From contig NW_022985167.1 of NCBI RefSeq assembly GCF_010093535.1, positions 1,624,962 through 1,688,961 of the forward strand: 64,000 nucleotides of DNA, given 5' to 3'. The translations under genes were made by a program, and so were the position numbers. Under the pieces are notes generated by a model that worked only from the letters and a program-made list of their open reading frames with translations, ran no database searches and had not been told where the DNA came from. This DNA is from Lindgomyces ingoldianus (lineage: Eukaryota; Ascomycota; Dothideomycetes; Pleosporales; Lindgomycetaceae). This document shows, in pieces, positions 1 through 10,594 of the stretch; within the stretch, counting starts at the first letter, position 1, and every line of letters begins with the position of its first letter.

Positions 1-2
1 GC

Positions 3-310
3 GACAAGACGGTCAAGATCTGGGATGCGAGCAGCGGCGACTGCCTCCAGATGCTCAAGGGGCATAGCGGCGTTGTCAACTCGGTAGTCTTCTCGCACGA
101 CTTGGCCTGGCTCGCATCGGCGTCGTGGGACAAGACGGTCAAGATCTGGGATGCGAGCAGCAGCGACTGCCTCCAGACGCTCAAGGGGCATAGTGACTCC
201 GTCATCTCGGTAGCCTTCTCGCACAACTCGGCCCGGCTCGCGTCGGCGTCCGACGACAATACGGTCAAGATCTGGGATGCGAGCAGCGGCGACTGCCTCC
301 AGACGCTCAG
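3..310 (+). repeat. Tandem 126-bp WD40-coding repeats
   Basis: Three successive units begin at 3, 129 and 255 (the last one incomplete), with high nucleotide identity and no indels. Such identity points to recent unit exchange within the gene, as known for high-internal-conservation WD repeats in fungal incompatibility genes. Confidence 0.85.
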
Positions 311-617
311 TATTGGCAAGCGGCTTTACCGTATTTCATTTGACATTACCGACTCATATCTTCGCACTGAAATTGGCGCTATCGATATTCCTGCTCGGCC
401 AGGTTCACTGTCACTTCTAACTATTTTAGAGCCTCGTAGTCCTCAATATCAAGGCCTCGCTCTGAGTGCGGATGGTGCATGGATAACATATAATTCAGAG
501 AAGCTAGTATGGCTACCCTCAGAGCATCGGCCATCATCCTCGGTGGTGTCAAGGAATATAATCGGTATTGGTGTTGGCACAGGAAGGGTGTGGATATGCA
601 AAGTTGAGCTTACGTAA
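3..617 (+). CDS. WD40-repeat protein, 3' end (NLR/HET-E-type C-terminus), partial
   Basis: The reading frame is open at the left edge and ends with TAA at 615-617, so only the last 204 residues are seen. Two and a half WD40 repeats of exactly 126 bp (42 residues) start at 3, 129 and 255, each opening with DKTVKIWDASS or a close variant. They are almost identical in sequence, and the differences lie in the loop after GHS and at the final residue before the next repeat. After the repeats comes a non-repetitive tail of about 100 residues ending VWICKVELT. Near-identical WD repeats followed by such a tail are typical of fungal NACHT/NB-ARC-WD40 receptors of the HET-D/HET-E type, which control non-self recognition. 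That the missing N-terminus holds a nucleotide-binding domain is inference. A plain WD40 scaffold protein is the alternative. Confidence 0.85.
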   Translation, partial: DKTVKIWDASSGDCLQMLKGHSGVVNSVVFSHDLAWLASASWDKTVKIWDASSSDCLQTLKGHSDSVISVAFSHNSARLASASDDNTVKIWDASSGDCLQTLSIGKRLYRISFDITDSYLRTEIGAIDIPARPGSLSLLTILEPRSPQYQGLALSADGAWITYNSEKLVWLPSEHRPSSSVVSRNIIGIGVGTGRVWICKVELT

Positions 618-1736
618 ATTCACAGAACGTTTATATTAATATTTATTCCTATCTCATATTAATTTGCTCTCTCTATTTCATGGAGGCCCGGGGATCAACC
701 TAGCTGATTTGCCACAGCGAAGCTTCGAGAAGGTTCTACATAGAAGCACGTGTTGAAGACTTACCACTTGAGCCTCGTCACAGGCAAATGAACACCTCCG
801 ATGAAGCTAGCAGGGAGGACGGCCGACTCGCACCTGCCATGACCTTGTGAGGTGGCGAATCTATAAGAGTGAGTTAACTAGTTGATGAGAGGCTTACAGA
901 AGCCAAGGTTGACTTAGATCGCAAGGCTGCGGGGCTGAGATTGGTTCTCTTGCCAAGTCTTTGCACAGCCATATTACACAGGCGATTATTGTGTTAGACG
1001 TGCGGAGTCGTTTCGCACTAACCAGGATTGGAAACCGCTTTGATCAGAAGTACCGACCGGGGTAGCGATCGTACATGAATTTGCGCGCCACAGCAGACAT
1101 AAGGCTGATGATGACTCTCTAGCATTATAGTAAGTCTCTAAGACTCAAATAAGACCGTTTATAAGTATTATGGAGTGCTAAGAGCTTAACAGTAGGGCTC
1201 TAGAGAAGGAACATTGTAATGCTCTAAATTAAGGCTCTCTACGCATCAGGCGCGAAGGCGACAATGCGAACGTATTTTTTTGGTAGAAGAGGTTTTAAAT
1301 ATGTAAAAGTAGCTGCAGCACGCGACTTATATAGAATTATAGTGAATATTAGTGTGTACGTAGGATTATAGTCGCTTGAAGTCAAAGTATCCCTCATATT
1401 TTGCGGCACGGTGGGTTTTGCGCGACCCAGGGACGGACGTTAGAGAACCTGCTCTCAATATAGGCCGAATTTACTTTTACTGTTGTCGGCTATTCTGACT
1501 AGATTATAAACGGGTAGTTTCCTAACCGAATTGAGAAACGAAGATCCATTTTGATATGGTATACTCAAAATTTTTATATGAACAAGGCATAGAAGAAGAG
1601 AATGCCCCATTAGATCCGCCTGCCCAGCAAGACCACTTGTATACCCTTTTTGTACGCTCAGCGTGTCCGTGAGAGGACTCAATCCCTCGCACCTCCCTTT
1701 GTCCCAGCCCTGACTTATCGTTTTTCCATTACAACT
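618..1736. other. Gene-free AT-rich spacer
   Basis: Short frames here are broken by many stops. The stretch around 1090-1400 is AT-rich and reads like degraded DNA, but I could not assign it to a transposon family. It holds the 3' flanks of two convergent genes. Confidence 0.5.
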
Positions 1737-2589
1737 TTACATCCAGTAAACAACACCCCTCTTTCCAAGCCTTTGCCCCCGCAGCGCCTGCGCGGCATTA
1801 TCGTTCGGCTCAGGATTACCAAATCCACATCCTCCATCGCGTTCCTGGGCCACAATCGCGCCGGCACATTTGCCAGATTTGAAGCCACAGCACCCTGACG
1901 CACAGTCGGCATCTGATGTGCAAGGTCCAGTGATGAACTGTGTCCCAGTACCGACATTGCCATTATTTCCAGCAGCAGGTGCCGGAGCCGCTGATGCTGC
2001 TGGAGCCTGAGCCTGAGCGGCCGCGCCACCACCCGGAGTGCCGGTGAATCCAAGTGCAGCTGCAGCATTTGCATTCGGTTGGGCGTCTCCGAAACCGCAT
2101 CCTCCATCACGTTCCTGTGCAACAACCGCACCGGCGCACTTTCCAGTTTTGAATCCGCAGCATCCAGAACCACAGTCTTTATCAGACGTGCATGCTCCAG
2201 TGATGAATTGCGTGCCTTGGCCGTTTCCAGCTCCATTGGCTCCCGAAGGGGCAGGCGTGGTTGGGGCAGGTGCTGCTAGAGCTTGTGCGGGGGTGCTCGA
2301 TTGGGGTTGGAATCCGAGAGCAATTGCAGCGTTGGCGTTGGGTGTGGGGTCACCAAAGCCGCAGCCTCCATCCCGCTGCTGGGCAACGACCGGCCCAGCG
2401 CATTTTCCAGTGTTGAACCCGCAGCACCCTGAGGCGCATTCGGCGTCGGATTGGCATGGTCCCGTAATGAATTGAGTGCCTTGTGAGGCAACAAGGAGAG
2501 AAACTACAGGAATCAATATCATCGATGTCTAGTTTAAGAGAGGAGAACTTACGGCCCAAGAAAGCTGTAATTTTGAAGAGAGGAGCCAT
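1737..2589 (-). CDS. Secreted cysteine-rich protein with three BAS2-like domains
   Basis: Exons are 2553-2589 and 1737-2503, with a 49-bp GTAAGT..TAG intron at 2504-2552. The spliced product has 267 residues. Splicing builds a clean signal peptide, MAPLFKITAFLGLSLLVASQ, which the unspliced frame lacks. The mature protein is three copies of a 57-residue domain (about 21-77, 109-165, 199-255), each opening GTQFITG and holding six cysteines in the pattern C-x5-C-x3-CC-x6-C-x12-C, with GGCGFG at the last cysteine. Ala/Pro/Gly-rich linkers of 31 and 33 residues separate them. The domain resembles fungal biotrophy-associated secreted protein 2 (BAS2), which to my knowledge is usually one domain of about 100 residues. 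The tail has a possible Kex2 site (LGKR). Extracellular location is well supported. An effector role is inferred from the family only. Confidence 0.85.
1776..2480 (-). repeat. Three 171-bp repeats coding the six-cysteine domain
   Basis: Copies lie at 2310-2480, 2046-2216 and 1776-1946. Starts are spaced 264 and 270 bp apart, and the spacers code low-complexity Ala/Pro/Gly linkers. Cysteine spacing is identical in all three. Confidence 0.85.
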
Positions 2590-4499
2590 TGCGAAGGGGT
2601 TTGGGGGCAAATTTAGGTTTAAGGAAGGTAAGAATAGAACGTAAGGACCGGCCGGCTTCGCCTGGAAGTAGGATAAGAATATAGATATAGAGAATGTGAG
2701 AAGGTTGATGGTAAAGATAGGCTCTCAACGCTTCTTTGGGTGTCTTTATATTATGCACCTCTTTCGGAATTTGTTCAGGAGTGAATCAACCTGACACTAA
2801 CGGACGTAGAATCGAGAATAGACGCTTGCTTCCGAAACGGTAGATGGTGCCTGATTCCTTGCAAATTGCCTCAACAGGCGCAGTTCTTCACGTGGTGGCG
2901 AAGTTGTTCAAGGAATCAGGGTCCTGAGGTGGTATTCGAGGGATTCGATGGATTGACAGGAGCGCTGGACGCCCTGTTTGACGCCGGCACTGTCTGCGAA
3001 TGGGGCGAGCGAGATGAACATGTTGCCCGCGGTTTGAAAACAGCCAGGAGTCCAGAATAGCAGACGGATTGAGTGTTATGCGTTTGAGTTTCTTGTAGCG
3101 ATCTCAAGTAAGGGTGTGCATCGTGGCGGCAGGCGGGTGAAATATCGGGTTAGTCAGCGGCGCCGGGTACCAGGATTCAGGGGTCGGTGCCACAATTTTC
3201 CGACCCTAGCGATCGAATCAGCGCTCCTCGCCTCCATCGCATCGTTCACCCTTCATCGTGTCCCCAAACTTAGCTCTCCCATCATAATGCATTCGCAGTT
3301 TCCAAGTTGTTTAGGAAATCTTCTCCCATTCCATTAAGATTAGCTGCATTTGTTCTTACGCCCCCATTTCCGACGGTGGTCATCTGGTGGGGCTCAAACC
3401 GGCCCGGTTTCATCACCTGGATACGCCGCTCATAACGTCAGAACTCTGTGTCAACAACACATATATGGACAAAAGTCTCCTCGTTTCTCATGCACAACTG
3501 GCGTTTCCTTCTGCCTCACCTTTTGTTTGATTTTGTGTCCTTAGGTTTCCTACTATTATTCTGGCGCACGATGTCGCAACCCACTGCCTCAGCTTCGATT
3601 CCTCCTTCGGTAGGCGCCACCTCCTGAGCAATTGTCCATGTTTTCCTGTCGACGTTGCAGTCCGCAAAACGCACGATCACCCTTTTGAACGCGACCCTAT
3701 TCGGATGTCGTTCTTTCCGTCGATGGAAGCTACCAATTGTGAGCCAAGGCAGACTGGCCTTTAGCGCTCACCCGGTATACTTATTAGTTAAGTCGACTCG
3801 GCAAACATTTTGCCGTGATGAGGTTGATTGGCCTCTAGCAAAGCCTATCCAAGACGCTCCCCATGGCCACCGAAGTTCCGAGGTCAATGCTGCGCAATCA
3901 CGTGATCAGCCGCTAACCTTGGAAGGTTGGGAACCTGGGGATGTTACGAATATCAGCTTTTATTCAGTCCCTTAGATCAATGCTCTTCGTGGCGCTCGGT
4001 GCTTTGGCTACGCCTTCTGAAGGCTTGAATTAAGCCCTTAAGACGCTCACTGTCAATATCTGCCGTTCACACTTGCCTCCATCTTCGACTGCCGGATCAC
4101 TCGGATATATGCTCTTTCAAAATCTAAATGGCGATATAAGCGTCGACACTACCGACCATTGTCTTGATCGCCAATCCCTAGTCTTGTCCCTTGCCTTCTC
4201 TACATCTTTATCACATGCATCTAACGTAGTGTCTTTCACCACAAGCTCGAGATTTCACTCTTTGAACATTGTCAATATTTCCGCGATAATCTCGATTTGA
4301 GCGAATCCCTTTCCCAGGTAAGATCTCAGTCCTGCCCGAATGACCGAAAACCTGAAACGTTATCCATGACTGCTTTCACGCTGCCATCGCGCCATCATGA
4401 TGGATTACAATTGAGTGCAGGCGAGTCGTGCCAAGTTTCTCTTTTTCCGGGAGGCATCTCGCTTCTTGTCCAAATATTTTTTTGGATATCTGAAAGAAG
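2590..4499. other. Spacer without a supportable gene
   Basis: Upstream region of the BAS2-like gene and flank of the P450 relic. Several frames of 50-100 codons occur on both strands, for example a minus-strand frame of about 50 codons near 3600-3740, but none resembles a known protein or forms a consistent exon chain. Confidence 0.45.
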
Positions 4500-5570
4500 C
4501 AGAAGTCTCCAAGACGCACGCCTACCGCTCTAGGAGCCATAGCTTTCCTCAATATCAACTGGATATCTCTATATATTCACAAAGCTTCTATCTAGACTAT
4601 GCCGAGATATCCCTTCTAAAGGACTCATTAATCTCGTTCAACTGTCCAATCTTCTTTCGCACAACCGCCTAGCTAATGGTCCAGCTCCTTCTCGAGTTTG
4701 CGTTGGTAATCTAGGCATATGACAAGCAATGAATGTCCTAAAGGCTGTGGTACTCCCTGCGATTTCATGTCCAGTCAACAGCGTGAGAAATTTTTTCCCA
4801 GAGCACTCTTTTCTGTAGTTCTACTAGGGTTCCGGCCCACACGACTAACTCCTTATAATCCGGCTAGCATCACTTGTCGACCACGAATTGCCGCTCACGA
4901 CCAACCAAGACTTTTTTCTTGTTAAATAGCACTTTCAGCAATTTTGGCAAGGTATCAACCATCAGTTTCAACATGTACCTCGTTCGTTCCTCGAATGCAC
5001 CGTTCGCCTCCCAAAACATTTCAACGGCGCATTTCTCAGCACCACCTTAAGCGTCATAAAAAGGATACCTGACTGCATTACGGCTAGCAGTAGAGCTCTC
5101 TTAAAGTCGAGCTTATGGAAATCCGGTACCAGGGCTGTGTCGTTTTTATCGCTCCATTGGGGATAGCGGTTGAGGAACATCCCTGGAATGATGTCCAATG
5201 CCAACGTACTACTCATCTATTTCTTTACCAGCTAAACGGCGCCTTTTGTTCCAATCCATCATCGTACCATTGCATCTGCCTAGGATTTTCTTGTCCCAGA
5301 CGGATGGGTTGATGGCTAGATTGAACGCTGCATTTATTAGGCGCCTATGGATCTTGCGCTTTTCTCTGTCTATAGAGCCAATAGTTGGCCCATATACAGC
5401 CCAGAAGGTGAATTGCTCCGCTGGAGTCTGGAGTCTCGCGTGTGGATGAAGAGTGCAAATATCTGTATTCTCGCACGTCCATAGCATGTTTCCCTCCGAA
5501 GAAGAGGGGATGAACGGGTCTCTATTCACGGGGGTGAAGGGCACATGACCCACGCACCACATGTTCTACA
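4500..5570 (-). pseudogene. Cytochrome P450 pseudogene
   Basis: Fragments in family order lie on the minus strand in shifting frames. Around 5450-5290 a stretch reads AEQFTFWAVYGPTIGSID and then RRLINAAFN, matching the conserved P450 segment of the type KPxExYxxLxVYGPNIV..HRKIVxPAFNE. At 4968-5216 follows a segment like the region before the I-helix. At 4748-4785 lies an I-helix-like LLTGHEIAGSTT, where AGHETT is usual. At 4678-4706 comes QRKLEKELD, as expected just after the I-helix. Stops and frame changes separate the pieces, and I could not find the haem-binding Cys motif downstream, so the gene looks dead and truncated. Family assignment is good; subfamily and original substrate cannot be told. 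Confidence 0.7.
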
Positions 5571-6858
5571 ATTAGGACATCCTGCTGTGCATCAGTCTCT
5601 ATCAACTATGGCCACCAAGCCGCCTATTACTTGAGGGTACTAATCAATGTTTCCGAGTCATAAGTCAGCTATATCTCTATCCACGCCTATAGTTAGAAAT
5701 CCGAGGACAGGTAAAAGCAATGGGTACAACAGCAGATACCCCTATTCGGTCTAATAAACTCTCAGTGTATCGTTTGCAAAGTGGCTTGCAAAGCGAGAAG
5801 AAGCTTCATAAAGTGAATAAATCACGGGAAAGCCAGCTATCCGCACAGCCTCGACGTTCTTCCTTGACTCATATCTCTTCCTTAGGAATATGACTGCTAT
5901 AATACCGCATAGAGCTGCTACAATAAGGTTCCGAAGCTACATTGCGGCCTTAAGCTATCTATGAATTCCTTCGAGCGTCATGTAGGCAGATTATTTGATT
6001 GGTGTCACATCCGTCCTTGCTTTTCTTCTATATTTCTGCTTTCACAGATGGACCATTGCGCCATTTTGAGAAACCACTACCTGCAGTCCTTGGCCTTAAT
6101 TATTTACTAATGCTTAGTGCTGCGAGGCGTATCCTTTAGTTGCATCACCAAATGCCCAGAGTCTTGGGAGTGACAGTCAGTTTGGAGTTTATCTTGACAC
6201 AAAATCCTCCTGCAAGGCAGACGAGGAATACAAGAGCCAGGCAGTCGGTTCATTTCATCCTTGGTTTTCTCAATTATCTTAGGCTTTGGGACTTCCCTTA
6301 TTTTTAGGCTCTGGAGCATCTCTTGATCCCCAATTCTATTCGCTTACAAACAACTCCACTGAACTCTCTTGACCTCGTCGCACCATCCCGCCAGCAATGA
6401 CATTCCTCGGTGAAATCTCATTAGGGCCTCGAAGGCAACCTACATCTCTGCGCCCTTCATTCCTTGATTTATAACTCTTTCCCCAACCGCCTCGTTTCAG
6501 CGCTCACATGCATATTCGGCATGTGGATTCCACATTTATACGATGTTAAAAAATAACATTTTCTACATCTCTTCGCATGCTTTTGATACTAGAACTTCGA
6601 ACCCTTCGTCATATAGGTACTCGCGAAGATATTAACATTACAACGGCTTGCCATTAGATTACTCGAAGACGGGTTGTCAGATGGCAAACGCGGGGACAGC
6701 TCAAGCCACCTCGGAAGTCCGACGAATTTGCATGGACGCAGAGAATCACCGAAAACCAGTCTCACTCAAGTTCCCTCATTTCTAACCCCTTCTTTCTTTT
6801 TGCGATTTCAATTGAAAATATCTGCTTATTTTCATCGCTTTGAAAGATCTCTACGGAG
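5571..6858. other. Spacer and promoter region upstream of the acyl-CoA ligase
   Basis: No frame here resembles a gene. The last 150 bp before 6859 are rich in pyrimidine runs, as in fungal promoters and 5' leaders. Confidence 0.5.
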
Positions 6859-8791
6859 ATGATGACGGCCAACATCTTGAAGCCACACTGGTCCCGCTTT
6901 CTTGGCCCCCAATCTCCAGATCCAAAGTCCTTCAAGTACGAATCTCATTCCCGAGCTATATTCTCGTCACCGTATGGATCGTTTCCGCCGACGCCTCCAG
7001 ATCTCAATATCCATGAGTTCTGCTTTCCGCCAAACAACCTGCTGCCACCGGACTATGACCTCTTCATCAATGCTGTGACGGACGAGCGCGTGACTCTGCA
7101 TCAATTCTACGCCCGAGTATGCGCTCTGGCACGGGTTCTACGACACGACGGACCAAATCCGTTGGAGTTGAGAAAGAGCCCTGTCGATGATAAAGAAGAT
7201 GGAGAGATCATTGGGCTATTCTCAAGAAACCATATTCACTACCCCATGCTTGCGCATGCTTGTTTCCGCGCTGAACTCGTCTTCGGGGGAATCAGTCCTG
7301 CGTCTACACCTTACGAGCTATGGTGGGTATTGCGTAAGATGCAGATAACAAGCTTCGTGTGCCACGAGACTCTCCTCCCTATCCTTCGCGAAGCGATGAA
7401 TCTTGGTAGCGGGGAAGCCGACAAAGGGTGTTCCTTGCTTCTTGTTCTCGACCCTAGAAATATTATCATTCTCAGCGACGACCCCAATCTTGACACCATT
7501 TCTGGTTACCGAACCGTTGAGTCCTTTGTTCGCTATGGTAACAATTTGCCAGAAGTATCTAGGAAGCTTCTGGGTGGAGATAGAATGGCATACCTGTTCC
7601 AATCATCCGGGACATCTGGCCTTCCCAAAGCAATGATGATATCGCACAAAAACGGAATCCACAGCGGTCTCCAAGGCATGATCACCGGTACGCAAGGTGC
7701 GCGGTTCATGGGTGTCGAGCCCCTCCAGCCCCAGCGTGTATTGGGCGTTGTTCCAGCGTATCACTCCTACGGCATGATTCTCTGGATTCTAAGAATCAAT
7801 CTAATGCAATTGACAAATGTCATGCTGCCGAAATGGGATATCGAACTCGGGCTGGAGAGTATCCAAAAATATAAACTCACACTCTTACCTCTAGTTCCCC
7901 CGCTAGTGCGACAATTAGCACAGAGCCCGTTGACTGAAAAATACGATCTTAGCTCTGTGGTTGGAGCAGCGTCGGGTGCGGCATATCTTCCACCAGATGT
8001 TGCCTACCAGCTTGCAAAGAAACTACCGCAAGGAGCAAGGGCACCGATTCCAAGCGGATATGGATTGAGTGAGGCGGCCAGTATAGCAAGCCCGGGGCCA
8101 CCAGGCATCTTTGGGCTTGAACCCGCACCTCCTGGGACGATCGGATATCTTCTACCGGGAATTGAAGCCCGGGTCGTGGATCCTAACACATTGAAAGATG
8201 TCCCAAAGGGACAAAAAGGAGAGCTTTGGGCCCGCGGGAAGGTGGTTACCCCAGGGTATTTCAAGGATGCTAAAGCAACCGCGGAGATTTTCACTGAACC
8301 CGGGTGGCTGAGGACAGGCGATCTAGTAATGCGAGATGAAAAGGACCGGATCCATTATCTTGATCGGCTAAAAGAGATGATTAAGGTGAAGGGTCTGCAG
8401 GTTGCGGCAACCGAAGTCGAAGATTGTTTGCTAGGGCATCCGGAGGGATTAGTAAGAGACGCCTGTGTAGCAGGTGTAGACAATGGGCGTGGTGATGGCA
8501 GTCTATTCGTTAGAGCTTGGATAGTATTAACTGATGAAGGCCAAAAGCAGGGAGAGGGACCGGTGGCAAAAAAGCTAGACCAGTGGGTAAGACAGCGACT
8601 AAGCAGACACAAGTGGTTGACGGGCGGTGTGGAAACAGTCGATTCAGTGAGTAGGAAGTGTTTTCGAACCTCTAGTACTCAATTGCTGACAGGAGTAGAT
8701 TCCAAGAACACCGTCGGGCAAAATGTTGAGAAGAGAAATGAGAGACCGGTATCAAGCAAGGATGAAGGCTCAAGTAAGGAGTAATCTTTAA
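6859..8791 (+). CDS. AMP-forming acyl-CoA synthetase / 4-coumarate-CoA ligase-like
   Basis: Exons are 6859-8646 and 8699-8791, giving 626 residues. The enzyme activates a carboxylic acid with ATP to an acyl-adenylate and then the CoA thioester. Motifs run in family order: P-loop-like SSGTSGLPK (about 248-256), YGLSEAAS (about 401), WLRTGDL (about 483), and DRLKEMIKVKGLQV (about 500-515). The 52-bp intron (GTGAGT at 8647, branch CTGAC, acceptor at 8698) matters. Without it the C-terminus loses the A10 motif; with it the protein continues IPRTPSGKMLRRE, restoring the catalytic lysine (Lys604). No signal peptide is seen and no clear peroxisomal tripeptide (it ends RSNL). The substrate (phenylpropanoid, fatty or other acid) is not told by sequence. 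An SDR gene follows 730 bp downstream on the same strand. Confidence 0.92.
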
Positions 8792-9520
8792 GCACTGAAG
8801 CTACGGTTAGATGTACCCTAAGTAGACATCGAACACGATCAATTCGATAGACATCAGGAATCAGAGTAGCTACCACCAGGCCCTGTTCAGCTAAATAATC
8901 TTTGGAGAATTAAGCGGAGGTCGGGTGATAAACTAAACAGGCTGTCTGGCCCAACCACTCAACAATTTTGATGGCGCGTATCGATACCACTATCTATATT
9001 GTGCCACGGTGTATTTAGCTTGATTACAGATTTCTTCTGGTCGCTCCTCCACCGGCTTTCGACACACTTTCGACGCCATGCCTACGCCGTTCGCATACCC
9101 TGCATATTAGTATGGGGACAGAGGGGGGATGCGACTAAGACCTAGTCTAATTCTTGTACTTCAATCCGTTTGGCTTCCGGGCTTCATCCTTTAGCTGACA
9201 TAACTCTGGCTTGTGATTCGGAAGAGACGAATGAATATTGAGTGAGGTGTTTGGGGTAAGCCTAATACTTGCTATTGAGCAATTGGGGCCCATTAAGTGA
9301 AAAGGTGAGTGGTATATGAATTTCCTATAACGGGTTCCCTCTTCCGGTTTTGGAAGGCGCCAGATTGCGCATTATCTAAGTTTGAAATAGGTTTAAACGG
9401 CTGACAAAGGTGCTTTTGCACTTGCTCTTCACTACTCCGTCCCATAAAAATTCCGATTCTCTTCATTTTCTAGCTTTCAAGGACCCAAAGTTCTTTCCTT
9501 ATCTCAAGACTCCACACAGC
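8792..9520. other. Spacer between ligase and SDR genes
   Basis: This holds the 3' flank of the ligase and the promoter of the SDR gene. An upstream in-frame extension of the SDR frame to 9410 starts at a non-ATG codon and reads like 5' leader. Confidence 0.5.
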
Positions 9521-10594
9521 ATGCGCAAAATCGTTCTCATTACTGGAGTCACAGGCTTTATTGGCTATCACATCTTACTACACCCTGACCTACACTGGGT
9601 CCCCGTGCGAGCCGTTGTTCGATCTACCGAACAAATTACAACGCTGTTAAAGAACGAATCCATCGGGGCGCGTTATCAGCAAGGACTAGTTGATTTCGCC
9701 CATATTCCAGATTTTTCGGATGTTGGCAGTTGGAAAGTCGCACTGTGCGGCGTCGAAGTGCTGATCCACGTCGCCGGACCACTTCCATGGAAATGTCTCG
9801 ACCCGGTGCGGGACATACTGGTAGCGACAGACCGCATGGCCGCCGCCATCTTTGACGCAGCCCGCACGTCACATTTCTTGAAACGAATCATTCTGACTTC
9901 GTCAATTTCAGCATGTACACCCCTCCACGGGGATGGACCATTCTGCCCTACCACTCGAGTCTCGATTCCATCAGAACCTTGGTCAACTGTTTCTGCTGCA
10001 TACCAGGCCTCCAGAATAAATCTCCGGAACAATAGTCACAAATTTGTGCAAAGCAATAAATTGCCGTTTGACGTCATCAACATCCTCCTCCCCTTCGTTT
10101 TTGGGCGCAACCAAATGGCTGAAAGTACTGGTGATCTTCTCGCACATTTCTCCAACCGAATGCTTCTTGCCCTTCTTTTGGGTCACAGAACAAGTCACCC
10201 CATCATTGCACAAGCTGCGCATATTGACGACGTCGTGACTGTGCATATCAAGGCGATGTATGACACCATTCCCGGAAACCAGGACTACGCTGTCACATCG
10301 GCTATAATATTCAACGACGCTATCGACATTGCTAGGAAACATTTTCCACGAGCTTTTGAGAGCGGGGCGCTCAGGGCTGGGGACATGCCAAGTGGAATCG
10401 TGCAGTGGGATACAAGGAAGACGAACAGGGTGTTTGAGATGGGCTTCTATGGATTTGACCGGATGGTGTTGGACGTTGTCAAGCAGTACCTTGAGTTTCT
10501 AGAGAACGAGCGGATGGAGAGAAAGTCTCCAAAGGAAATGGGGTTTGCAGATGTCCCCAGACATGATTCTCTTATTCCAGACGGACTACGTTAG
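9521..10594 (+). CDS. NAD(P)-dependent extended short-chain dehydrogenase/reductase
   Basis: A 357-residue intronless frame starts at ATG 9521, directly before the Rossmann motif ITGVTGFIG (residues 7-15, TGxxGxxG). This is the typical N-terminus of the epimerase / dihydroflavonol-reductase / cinnamoyl-CoA-reductase superfamily. Further family marks are VLIHVAGP, RIILTSSISA and a late IDDVVTVHIKAM. The usual active site YxxxK reads YQASR (Tyr161, Arg165), so the catalytic lysine is replaced by arginine. It may be an altered enzyme or the alignment may differ locally. The likely reaction is reduction of a carbonyl or similar with NAD(P)H in the cytosol. Its position beside an acyl-CoA ligase suggests they may act on one substrate series, which is inference. 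Confidence 0.85.
   Translation: MRKIVLITGVTGFIGYHILLHPDLHWVPVRAVVRSTEQITTLLKNESIGARYQQGLVDFAHIPDFSDVGSWKVALCGVEVLIHVAGPLPWKCLDPVRDILVATDRMAAAIFDAARTSHFLKRIILTSSISACTPLHGDGPFCPTTRVSIPSEPWSTVSAAYQASRINLRNNSHKFVQSNKLPFDVINILLPFVFGRNQMAESTGDLLAHFSNRMLLALLLGHRTSHPIIAQAAHIDDVVTVHIKAMYDTIPGNQDYAVTSAIIFNDAIDIARKHFPRAFESGALRAGDMPSGIVQWDTRKTNRVFEMGFYGFDRMVLDVVKQYLEFLENERMERKSPKEMGFADVPRHDSLIPDGLR

Noticed and set aside
8699..8784. Apparent loss of the A10 catalytic lysine in the acyl-CoA ligase
   Set aside because: It comes only from reading through a 52-bp intron. The spliced C-terminus has the normal PSGK motif.
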